Shown here: positions 15,484 through 22,899 of the stretch, one piece after another
How positions within the stretch are numbered: position 1 is the first letter of the stretch
How the letters are laid out: the number at the start of each line of letters is the position of its first letter
DNA from: Timaviella sp038204505
GTDB lineage: Bacteria; Cyanobacteriota; Cyanobacteriia; Elainellales; Elainellaceae
Length of the DNA: 27,336 nt
Assembly: GCA_038204505.1 (NCBI GenBank)
Contig: JBBRCV010000041.1
Span: 1-27,336 of the forward strand
Direction: 5' to 3'
Translations under genes and position numbers: made by a program
The notes under the pieces: generated by a model
Database searches by the model: none
The model's input: only the letters and a program-made list of their open reading frames with translations
What the model was told of the DNA's origin: nothing

Positions 15484-17289
15484 TTACTGCAACTCCACTG
15501 CCTGCCGTATTTCGACTACCCGTGATTTCACCTTTTGCGCGACGGCTTGCTTTTGTAAAGCCAGGTTACTCACGACTGCCTTCGGTGTCTCAGCCATCTG
15601 TGATTTCACCTGATCTGCAATGCGAATTGAGAGCGCCACGATCGTCAGAGTAGGGTTGGCATAACCTCCCGTGGGGAACACCGAGCTACTAGCGATATAG
15701 AGATTCGAGACACCATGAACCCGACAATTTGCATCAACAACGCCCTGCTTAGGATCAACGTGCATTCGAGTCGTGCCGATGTGGTGACATGCGCCACCCG
15801 ACTCTACTCGCGGCATACCGTTTTCGTCACGATTGAACACAAATTGACCTAGACCTGCCCTTGCCAGTTCATCAGCAATTATTTGCTGTCCGCGCTTAAA
15901 GCTATTGATATCCTCCTCATGCCAATGAGTTTGCATCTGCACCTGCCGCCGCCCCAGCTTGTCTAGATCGCGACTCAGCGTTACTCGATTATCCCAATGG
16001 GGAGCTTGCTCCGCCATATGCACAACTTCAAACACCCCGTAAGCTTCTTCTCGGTTGGATTGAAGCCGAGACCAACCGCCCACACTCAAATTTGACCAAA
16101 ACGGCTGAGGCTTGCGAGTCGCCTTATCATAAACAGAGCCTGCAATATCTTTAACTGCTGTAGCTATGCTATGAGCCGGACTTGAGAGTTGTTTCGAGCC
16201 TTGCTTAAAGCTGCGCCGCTTGATTCGGGCTTTGAGGGAATTTATCGCCACATCAGGACGAAGGCGCTTAGGGCGGGGGAACAACCAGGTTGTCATGTTC
16301 AACACTTGTTCACGCCGAATGACTGCATCTGTGAGGCTGAGCGCACCCATTACAGGAGTATTATTGACGCTGTGTAAATCGTAGAGAGATGTCTCATTAA
16401 ACAGTTGCGAATTCGAGGGAATAAAAGTTCCGCCTGCTATGAGAGGATGATCCATAAAGAAACGTCCCACTAAATCAAAACCGTTGCCTAAGCCTTCTGC
16501 CTGAACTTGGTTGGAATTGAGCAGTAAGTGAGTGTTTTCAACTGCTCCGGCTGCCAAAATCACAATCTTGGCATTGACCCAGAATTGATTACCTGTTACA
16601 CAAGCAACTCGAACTCGATGAACGGTCTGAGCAGTTTCATCAGTCTCTAGTTCAACGGCGTTGGCATAGAGGTAAGTCGTAATATTGGGAGCCTGATCAA
16701 TTTCTTTGCGATAACCTTCAAAGAAAGTTTTTGCTGGACTAAAGCGGAACATGGACGTTCTAACGCGATCGCCAACTAGCGGTAGACGTTTTGTTTGAGC
16801 ATCTTCCCAATCTTCTGGCTCATAAGCAAAGTCACCCATTTGAAAAACCTGATGTGCCCGCTCGTAGTAAGGGAGCAAATGCGATCGGTCAAATGCCCAA
16901 CCGCTATGAGGAAGCCATTCTCGCTGCTCAAAGTCCACTTCATCTAAAGGACGATGTCTTAGACCCAGTTGCTCTTGGTTAAAAGGACGATGCTTCGTAC
17001 CGGGTTGCTCTTGGTCAAGACGAACCCCCCAGTAGCTAGAATTGCCCCCAAAGCGTCGATGGCGAGTGTCGGGTAATACCTGCTTAAAGTCGCCCACATT
17101 CTCTACTTCAGAGAGAGATGCTGTAACGGGATCAGGTAACTCTAAGCCGCCACTTTCTAGCAAGCAAACCCGAAAATTCTGTCCGGCAAACTCGTGGGCT
17201 AAGGTTAGCCCAGCAGGTCCAGAACCAATAATGCAAACTTCAGTTTGAATAACTTGATCTATAGGTAGTGTACGAGCATCAACTACCAT
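15484..17289 (-). CDS. GMC-type FAD-dependent oxidoreductase
   Basis: 601 aa. The N-terminal FAD-binding Rossmann motif is GSGPAG (G22-G27), followed by LLESGG, the usual acidic end of the second strand. The C-terminal GMC part has CHHIGTTRM and NLYIASSSVFPTGGYANPTLTIVAL, with His candidates for the catalytic site. No signal peptide or Tat motif is seen, so it is probably cytoplasmic. The substrate cannot be told: the family includes sugar, alcohol and choline dehydrogenases. ATG 17289 has AAGGAT about 14 bases upstream. Residues about 103-126 hold a tandem 12-residue duplication. It converges with tex, 13 bp between stop codons. Confidence 0.88.
   Translation of the reverse strand: MVVDARTLPIDQVIQTEVCIIGSGPAGLTLAHEFAGQNFRVCLLESGGLELPDPVTASLSEVENVGDFKQVLPDTRHRRFGGNSSYWGVRLDQEQPGTKHRPFNQEQLGLRHRPLDEVDFEQREWLPHSGWAFDRSHLLPYYERAHQVFQMGDFAYEPEDWEDAQTKRLPLVGDRVRTSMFRFSPAKTFFEGYRKEIDQAPNITTYLYANAVELETDETAQTVHRVRVACVTGNQFWVNAKIVILAAGAVENTHLLLNSNQVQAEGLGNGFDLVGRFFMDHPLIAGGTFIPSNSQLFNETSLYDLHSVNNTPVMGALSLTDAVIRREQVLNMTTWLFPRPKRLRPDVAINSLKARIKRRSFKQGSKQLSSPAHSIATAVKDIAGSVYDKATRKPQPFWSNLSVGGWSRLQSNREEAYGVFEVVHMAEQAPHWDNRVTLSRDLDKLGRRQVQMQTHWHEEDINSFKRGQQIIADELARAGLGQFVFNRDENGMPRVESGGACHHIGTTRMHVDPKQGVVDANCRVHGVSNLYIASSSVFPTGGYANPTLTIVALSIRIADQVKSQMAETPKAVVSNLALQKQAVAQKVKSRVVEIRQAVELQ
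16946..17017 (-). repeat. Imperfect 36-bp tandem duplication in the GMC oxidoreductase gene
   Basis: Units 16946-16981 and 16982-17017 share AAAGGACGATG at one end and GTTGCTCTTGGT further on, with a variable 11-bp core. On the protein they read QEQPGTKHRPFN and QEQLGLRHRPLD. The 36-bp length keeps the frame. Confidence 0.85.
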
Positions 17290-17531
17290 AAATGTCTACT
17301 ATCCTTGTGTGATGAGATATGTAGATTATTAATCCATAACTCTGTAGAGCAGAGCTTGATATTCGGAGGAACTTTACGGACAAAACATCGTCAGCTTTGC
17401 AAAACTGTAGCGAAGCAGCTTGCCTTTCTCTTCTAGAAGTGCTGTCTAGCAAGAGCTTGTCTTTCATAAACAATGAAGGAGCCACAAAAGTGAGTTTAAG
17501 GAAACGATTAATAAATTTCGGTGAAAAAAAT

Positions 17532-18872
17532 TTAACGTGCCTGGTCTGCCCGCAAAAAATCGACAAACTGCCTCGCTGTCCGCCCCGATCGCCCATTCTG
17601 CCTTGTTGCCCACTGCAACGCCCGAAACTCCAAATCCTCATCCCCAATCTCGATCGCCGCTTCTTTCACCAAATGCCGAACAATTTCTAAATAGGTGGTT
17701 TGATCCGCAGGCTCAAAGGTTAGCGTTAAGCCAAAGCGATCGCTAAATGACAGCTTTTCCTGCAATGTATCCCAATGGTGGATCTCGTCAGCATCTTTGG
17801 GGCGGGGGCGATCGCCATGAAACTCTCGCACCAAATGTCGCCGATTAGATGTGGCATACACCACTACATTTTCCGGTCGCGCTGTTAAACTACCCTCTAA
17901 CACGACCTTAAGCGCCTTAAACGCCTCATCGTCTTCTTCAAAAGAGAGGTCATCGACAAAAATAATGAACCTGTGGGGCACTGGGCGCAACTGCTCGACA
18001 ATCGTCGGTAAGTCTTTCAAATTTGCCTTGTCAACTTCGATCAGCCGCAAACCGCGATCGCCATATTCATGCACCAAAGACTTAACCATCGAAGACTTAC
18101 CCGTTCCCCGACTGCCGTAAAGCAACACGTTTAATGCGGGGTAACCTGCCAGCAGCGCCTCGGTATTTTTCAGCAACGCCGCTCTAGGAATTTCATGACC
18201 CACAAGCGATCGCAGTCGAATCGGGTCAGGATAAGCAACGCCTGCAAACTGCCCTTCTTGCCAGCGAAAAGCGTGATAAGTAGCAAATACGCCGACTCCG
18301 GATTGGCAATAGTAATCCGCCAAGTTGGGTAAAACTTCTGTCCAATCTTCTGAGGTTTGGAATTTTTGCCAAAGGGTTTTGTCGAGAATATGGTTGGGGG
18401 CGCGCTCTGCGAGATACCTGCAAGGGGTCGTCCATTCTACCAGTGGCACACCCAGCGAAAATTCAGCATTCATCCAGAGGCTGAACTGATGACCGCTGCA
18501 CTTATACAGATTTTGTAGCCGTTGCAAATCTTGTTGCGCTGCTAATACTAAGGCAGAAGGCAAATCGGTTAAGGGCGATCGCTTTTGGGTAGCTTGGGGC
18601 GATCGCTGCACCTGCCGAGTAAACGGGTTGTCTGCCCGCACAATTTGCATCAGTAAATAATCCTGCCAGCTCAATTCCGCTGCTGCCATCGCCCGAAACC
18701 ACTGACCATACGCCTCTAAACAAGCCAAGCCATCCTTATTTTGCTGCCGAAACGATCGCAGCAACTGCAAAAACGCTTGCCCAATCTCATCGTCCAACAC
18801 CGACTGATACAGCAGCAGCGATGCTACCTGACGCTGCAAAAACTGAATTGAAGCAGAAACAGAATCGTTCAT
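17532..18872 (-). CDS. DUF815 family AAA ATP-binding protein
   Basis: 446 aa. An N-terminal helical region (about 1-220) precedes an AAA-type ATPase domain: Walker A GSRGTGKSS at about residues 252-260, Walker B FIIFVDDLSF near 300, then a sensor-1-like VVYATSNRRHL and a C-terminal lid. The DUF815 signature context (SRGTGKSSMVKSL, ATSNRRHL, DRFGLTLTF) is clear. The cellular role is unknown. ATG 18872 opens next to a series of about 16-bp repeats in the divergent promoter region shared with the TMEM14 gene; no good Shine-Dalgarno is seen. A degenerate copy of the dispersed repeat lies in the coding region (18404-18434). Confidence 0.88.
   Translation of the reverse strand: MNDSVSASIQFLQRQVASLLLYQSVLDDEIGQAFLQLLRSFRQQNKDGLACLEAYGQWFRAMAAAELSWQDYLLMQIVRADNPFTRQVQRSPQATQKRSPLTDLPSALVLAAQQDLQRLQNLYKCSGHQFSLWMNAEFSLGVPLVEWTTPCRYLAERAPNHILDKTLWQKFQTSEDWTEVLPNLADYYCQSGVGVFATYHAFRWQEGQFAGVAYPDPIRLRSLVGHEIPRAALLKNTEALLAGYPALNVLLYGSRGTGKSSMVKSLVHEYGDRGLRLIEVDKANLKDLPTIVEQLRPVPHRFIIFVDDLSFEEDDEAFKALKVVLEGSLTARPENVVVYATSNRRHLVREFHGDRPRPKDADEIHHWDTLQEKLSFSDRFGLTLTFEPADQTTYLEIVRHLVKEAAIEIGDEDLEFRALQWATRQNGRSGRTARQFVDFLRADQAR
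18404..18434 (-). repeat. Dispersed 31-nt repeat, copy 3 (diverged)
   Basis: The complement matches 27 of 31 positions of 6251-6281. It lies in the DUF815 gene in sense orientation, reading TTPCRYLAER. Because it is more diverged and in a different orientation relative to coding, a chance or convergent match is possible but unlikely. Confidence 0.5.
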
Positions 18873-18942
18873 TGATACTCGGATGTGATTGATATCAGAT
18901 GTGATTGATACTAGATGTTACAGAACATTGATTACAGATAAA
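18871..18942. repeat. Tandem 16-bp repeats in the DUF815/TMEM14 divergent region
   Basis: Three adjacent units begin at 18871 (ATTGATACTCGGATGTG), 18888 (ATTGATATCAGATGTG) and 18904 (ATTGATACTAGATGTT); a weaker fourth, ATTGATTACAGATAAA, is at 18927-18942. GATGTGATTGATA is exact at 18882-18894 and 18898-18910. The first unit overlaps the DUF815 start codon. Confidence 0.7.
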
Positions 18943-19021
18943 TTAGCGGTTGAACAATGAGAACATGGGCGATAGTTAGGCAACTCGCCAGATCACCATC
19001 ACCCTATCATTCCTATTAGCT

Positions 19022-19333
19022 ATGACTTCCGGAACCATTGCAGCGATCGCTTATGCCGTCCTTGCCATCATTGGCGGCATCATTGGATACGCCCAAGTCC
19101 AGAGTAAAGTTTCTCTAATCTCTGGCATCATCAGCGGCTCACTTCTTTTGGCTGGAGGGATTGCCCAACAGCAGGGCATGGTATGGGGTCTGCCGCTCTC
19201 TGTTGCCATCACTGCTTTACTCATCGTCGTCTTTGCCGTGCGCTGGTTCAAAACCCGCAAGCTCATGCCAGCCGGACTCATGATTGCCGCAGGCATTGCA
19301 GCTTTAGCCGGAATGCTACTGCAATTTACCTAG
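19022..19333 (+). CDS. TMEM14 family small membrane protein
   Basis: 103 aa with four hydrophobic segments (about 5-23, 31-48, 56-73, 83-101). Glycine-rich helices and the RWFKTRKLMPAGLM segment between TM3 and TM4 fit the TMEM14/UPF0136 family. Plant members (FAX proteins) export fatty acids from plastids; a lipid-related role in the cyanobacterial membrane is inference from family. ATG 19022 fits TM1. A strong terminator follows 36 bp after the stop. Confidence 0.88.
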   Translation: MTSGTIAAIAYAVLAIIGGIIGYAQVQSKVSLISGIISGSLLLAGGIAQQQGMVWGLPLSVAITALLIVVFAVRWFKTRKLMPAGLMIAAGIAALAGMLLQFT

Positions 19334-19369
19334 ATCTTACTTTAGAGACCACATCGAAAAATAACCCTC

Positions 19370-19405
19370 AACTCTCCAAATTCTAAAGAATCTGGAGAGT
19401 TTTGA
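19370..19405 (+). terminator. Rho-independent terminator after the TMEM14 gene
   Basis: AACTCTCCA (19370-19378) pairs with TGGAGAGTT (19393-19401), a perfect 9-bp stem with a 14-nt interior that can pair partly (ATTC/GAAT), followed by TTTTGAG. It lies just downstream of the TMEM14 stop. Confidence 0.75.
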
Positions 19406-19596
19406 GCCGATGAGCGATCGAGAATTTCTCAATAAATCCCTCTTTTCTTAGATTAATTAAGATTCCTTGAAAAACTTTTGATATAGCCTGTAAAAAATAT
19501 GGCTAGGTTTTTCAGTGTACTGAATTCAAAAAGTTTAGGGTAAAAATCAAGATCTTGAGCTAACATCATCTAGTCATTCAGAGTATTCAACCTGTA

Positions 19597-20526
19597 ATGG
19601 AGCGACTAGTTTGGTTTAAATCTCTTCCGCCGATGCAAATTAGGCGAAATAAAACTCTCTCTTTCCTGCTGAGAATTTTATCTGGTTTTTTTGCGCTTTT
19701 ACTAACAACTTTTATCCTGTCTTATATCACAGCTCCAAAAGTCCCAATTCTGGGCTTTCATGGCATTTACGATCGCAATCAACCCAATATTGGCATGATT
19801 CAAAACCCGATCGCCAAACGCATGAGCTACCCGATGCAGGACATGGAAATCTTATTAGACTATCTGCTGAGTCATAACTATTGGTTTTTATCAGCACAAG
19901 AGCTATACGAATTTTTTATCACAGAAAATCAAGAAATTCCGCCTGAGCATATTGGGCAAAAACCAATTGTGCTTTCATTTGATGATAGTTATAAAACGAT
20001 TAATACTAATCTTTTACCCGTTTTAGAAAAGCTAGAAGCGCGATATGGGAAGAAGGCAAAAGCTATCTTATTTCTCAATCCTGGAACGTTCTCAAAACCA
20101 GGGCATCCTTCGACTACTTATTTAAGTTGTGAAGACTTAAGAGTCGGGTTTACAAAAGGCTTTTATGATATTCAATCCCACGGATTAACCCATAAAAATC
20201 TAACTCAAATTGCTGCTCCAGACCTTCATATAGAGTTAGCACAAGCACAAACTCAACTTCGAGATTGCATGGCAGGACTTGCACCAGTAGGGGCGATCGC
20301 CGCTCATATTGCCTATCCTTATGGCGCTAGTAATCGTCAAGTAGAAAAAGCCGCTGCTCAATACTATTCATCAGGATTTTTGTACAACAGCAAAATTTTA
20401 CGGTTCTGTTGGCTAAAAAATCGTTATGCCATCTCACGCTTGACCGTTAATCGAGAAAAATCCGCAGAGCGACTGATTCAAATGGCGGAGAAATCTACCT
20501 TGCTGACCCACAAGCCGCCTTGCTAA
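19597..20526 (+). CDS. Membrane-anchored polysaccharide deacetylase (NodB-like)
   Basis: 309 aa. A basic N-terminus and one hydrophobic segment (about 21-44) suggest a signal anchor, with the catalytic domain outside the inner membrane. Carbohydrate esterase 4 motifs are visible: SFDDSYK with D129/D130 (general base and metal ligand), the metal-binding H195-x3-H199 in SHGLTH, and AYPYG at 239-243. Such enzymes remove N-acetyl groups from glycans such as peptidoglycan or exopolysaccharide; the substrate is not shown. Start ATG 19597 is used; ATG 19633 is a possible alternative and neither has a clear Shine-Dalgarno. A membrane acyltransferase-like gene follows 66 bp later in the same direction. 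Confidence 0.88.
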   Translation: MERLVWFKSLPPMQIRRNKTLSFLLRILSGFFALLLTTFILSYITAPKVPILGFHGIYDRNQPNIGMIQNPIAKRMSYPMQDMEILLDYLLSHNYWFLSAQELYEFFITENQEIPPEHIGQKPIVLSFDDSYKTINTNLLPVLEKLEARYGKKAKAILFLNPGTFSKPGHPSTTYLSCEDLRVGFTKGFYDIQSHGLTHKNLTQIAAPDLHIELAQAQTQLRDCMAGLAPVGAIAAHIAYPYGASNRQVEKAAAQYYSSGFLYNSKILRFCWLKNRYAISRLTVNREKSAERLIQMAEKSTLLTHKPPC

Positions 20527-20592
20527 TCTCTGAAATATCAAGATTGGCGCGCATCCAAGATATGATGATGCCGCTGATCCCTGGAACTGCTG

Positions 20593-22011
20593 ATGGCTGA
20601 ATCTTCCCTATCTCTCAAACGCGCCGATGCCCTAGATGCCCTACGTGGATTAGCAATTTTGGCAATGGTTTTTTCGGGAACCCTCCGCTACAAAATCTTG
20701 CCTGCTTGGATGTACCACGCCCAAGAACCACCCCCGACCCACGATTTTAATAAAGCGATCGCCGGATTAACGTGGGTCGATCTGGTTTTTCCACTTTTCC
20801 TATTTGCGCTAGGGGCAGCGATCCCACTTGCCCTTTCTCGCCGTCTCGATGCAGGATGGTCGCGCCCCAAAATTTTGGGCTATATCTTCAAGCGCGGCTT
20901 ACTGCTAGGTGCATTTGCCATTATTCTTCAGCATCTCCGCCCCTTCACCATTAATTCTGAACCGACTAACGGCACTTGGTATTTAGCACTATTAGGGTTT
21001 GTGCTTCTGTCCCTGATGTTTGGACGATCGCCTGTTTCCTGGAAACTAGGCAAATATGGCACGGTATTAAGTGCGATCGGCTGGATCAGCGCTCTACTAC
21101 TTATTTCGCAGCTTTCCTATGGAGGGAAGGGCTTCCTGCTCGATCGCAGCGATCCCATCCTCATATCATTGGCAAATATGGCGATCCTTGGCGCATTAGC
21201 TTGGCTACTCACTCGCTCCAACCAGCTCTTACGCCTAGGATTATTGGGCATCCTTTTGGCACTGCAACTTTCTTCCAACTCTGACGGTTGGGTCAAAGTT
21301 TTATGGGGATCATCACCGATCCCTTGGTTGTTCCAGTTTTACTATCTCAAATATTTATTCATTGTCATTCCAGGGACGATCGCCGGAGACTTGATTTTAC
21401 AATGGACTCAAAGCCTGGAAGAACTGGAAGAACCTCAAGAATCTCGAACCCAGCAACGGCTTTGGCTCATTGTGCTGTCTATGCTGATGCTTTGCCTGGT
21501 TCTACTGGTGGGGCTACAGTCTCGCGCTGTTCTGATCACAACGGGGATCGGTGGGGCGATCGGGACTGCGAGCTGGCTTTTGTTTGCTCCACTGCAAGGT
21601 AGTACAGGGAAATTAATTAAGCAGCTTTTCCAGTGGGGGCTGTATTGGTTAGCACTGGGTTTGTGCTTTGAGCCGTTTCAAGGTGGCATCCACAAAGATC
21701 CCTCAACCTATAGCTACTATTTCGTGACGGTGGCGATCGCTCTATTTTTGCTAATCGCGCTCACTATTTTGATCAACGCCTTCCAGTGGCGACCTCAACT
21801 CCTGATCAACAATGGACAAAACCCGATGGTTGCCTACGTCGCCTTTGCCAATCTACTCTGGCCCATTCTTCAACTTACAGGGCTAGAAGACATGATCATT
21901 GAAGTGACCAATACTCCCGTTATGGGAGTGGTTAAGGGAATCGTATACACTCTGCCGATCGCGCTACTGACCAGTTACTTCACCCGTATCAAGTTCTTCT
22001 GGAGAGCCTGA
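20593..22011 (+). CDS. DUF5009/NagX-like multi-pass membrane acyltransferase
   Basis: 472 aa with about ten or more hydrophobic segments. The family signature DALRGLAILAMV is at the N-terminus (about 15-26), and TWVDLVFPLFLFALGAAIPL at about 60-80, as in the heparan-alpha-glucosaminide N-acetyltransferase/NagX (DUF5009) family. The eukaryotic enzyme moves acetyl groups from cytosolic acetyl-CoA across the membrane to glucosamine. It follows the deacetylase gene in the same direction, so the two may tune acetylation of one surface glycan; that is inference. It converges with the Mo-nitrogenase-domain gene, 19 bp between stop codons. Confidence 0.85.
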   Translation: MAESSLSLKRADALDALRGLAILAMVFSGTLRYKILPAWMYHAQEPPPTHDFNKAIAGLTWVDLVFPLFLFALGAAIPLALSRRLDAGWSRPKILGYIFKRGLLLGAFAIILQHLRPFTINSEPTNGTWYLALLGFVLLSLMFGRSPVSWKLGKYGTVLSAIGWISALLLISQLSYGGKGFLLDRSDPILISLANMAILGALAWLLTRSNQLLRLGLLGILLALQLSSNSDGWVKVLWGSSPIPWLFQFYYLKYLFIVIPGTIAGDLILQWTQSLEELEEPQESRTQQRLWLIVLSMLMLCLVLLVGLQSRAVLITTGIGGAIGTASWLLFAPLQGSTGKLIKQLFQWGLYWLALGLCFEPFQGGIHKDPSTYSYYFVTVAIALFLLIALTILINAFQWRPQLLINNGQNPMVAYVAFANLLWPILQLTGLEDMIIEVTNTPVMGVVKGIVYTLPIALLTSYFTRIKFFWRA

Positions 22012-22030
22012 GCGACAACTTTAAAGCCAC

Positions 22031-22408
22031 TTAACAGTAAGTAGAAATGTCTTCGCCGCAAACATCTGCTAGGTAGCAGAGCGCTCGAAAACGCAGAGCC
22101 ACTACTTCGTTGTACACAGGATTCAGCTTACAGAGAGGTGGAATGTAGAGCAGCGTGAAACCTTTGAACTGCACATGCCGTTCAAAAGGGCACTGAGAAG
22201 GTATTTGCTTACACAGGAAGTGAGCAAACCCTGCCTCTTTAACTTCAATTTTGTCTAACCATTGCCGCACTGGAGCCAAAAGGTCGATCGCAGGCTTGGC
22301 AGGTGCTTTAAGTGGCGTAACTGGGCTGGAGGTTGTACTGGTCTGATTAACCCAACCCCAACTGACAAGGGTAGAGGTTTTTGTTTCGTCATTCTTTGAT
22401 GAGTTCAT
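22031..22408 (-). CDS. Mo-dependent nitrogenase C-terminal family protein
   Basis: A 125-aa protein of the family named for the C-terminal domain of Mo-dependent nitrogenase (Mo-nitro_C), widespread as small stand-alone proteins in cyanobacteria. The domain covers about 45-125: VRQWLDKIEV, LCKQIPSQCPFERH, IPPLCKLNPVYNEVVALRFRALCYLADVCGED. Six Cys residues are visible in it. The N-terminal 40 residues are Ser/Thr-rich and poorly structured. ATG 22408 has a strong AAGGAAGG four bases upstream. No nitrogenase genes are nearby, so the family name should not be taken as proof of a role in nitrogen fixation. Confidence 0.9.
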   Translation of the reverse strand: MNSSKNDETKTSTLVSWGWVNQTSTTSSPVTPLKAPAKPAIDLLAPVRQWLDKIEVKEAGFAHFLCKQIPSQCPFERHVQFKGFTLLYIPPLCKLNPVYNEVVALRFRALCYLADVCGEDISTYC

Positions 22409-22532
22409 CGTTCCTTCCTTGATTCCAACTGGCTAGTGATCTAGATGGGTTAAATCACTTGTAAAGTTCCCTAATAGACTCATACACAGGTTGAAGTAGT
22501 TTTATCGGAATGAATGGCTAATATTGAAGCAA

Positions 22533-22559
22533 GAAAAAGTGACAAACTAACACTTTTTC
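22533..22559. terminator. Perfect 9-bp hairpin with A-run/T-run arms
   Basis: GAAAAAGTG (22533-22541) pairs with CACTTTTTC (22551-22559) around a 9-nt loop. It could end transcripts in either direction, or be a leader structure of the Mo-nitrogenase-domain gene 125 bp away. Confidence 0.45.
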
Positions 22560-22832
22560 GAGAGTAGAAAAACTCTTACTTCATTTATGTGTAGAAGACT
22601 ACACTTCATTCACGTTGCTTCAACTGACATGGCTATTGTGTCCGAATAAAATCGGATGGAAGTTCGTGGAAACACGGATTTTTGAGATTGATAAACTTTG
22701 AAATAAGGCAGCTTCACCTGACACCTTGTTGATGAAGTGTATCTGAAGCTACAGTTTTTAAATGAGTCGTAACTCGACGTAAAAAAAGAAATTGAAATGT
22801 CTTCAGGGTGGTTTCCGTCTAATACCATAACA

Positions 22833-22866
22833 TTTGAAAAGGCGACCTGCCGACCGCCTTTTCAAA
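22833..22866 (-). terminator. Terminator of rnj, 12-bp perfect stem
   Basis: TTTGAAAAGGCG (22833-22844) and CGCCTTTTCAAA (22855-22866) form a perfect 12-bp stem with a 10-nt loop, 33 bases after the rnj stop. The GC core flanked by A and T tracts is typical of an intrinsic terminator, and symmetry allows it to work both ways. Confidence 0.75.
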
Positions 22867-22899
22867 CTTCATTTGAACTTAAAGGGAAGTACAGGATTA

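Larger units (their letters stand above)
22409..22899. other. 491-bp intergenic region bounded by two hairpins
   Basis: The region lies between two minus-strand genes. It holds a hairpin at 22533-22559 and a terminator-like hairpin at 22833-22866. Between them a 72-codon minus-strand frame (22828-22610) is open but has no Shine-Dalgarno and no recognisable family. It is AT-rich, with the 5' leader of the Mo-nitrogenase-domain gene at its left end. No other gene is seen. Confidence 0.6.

Noticed and set aside
18871..18942. CRISPR-like array
   Set aside because: The units are directly adjacent, without unique spacers, and too short.
22610..22828. 72-codon minus-strand frame
   Set aside because: No Shine-Dalgarno and no recognisable protein features; kept only as part of the hairpin-bounded block.
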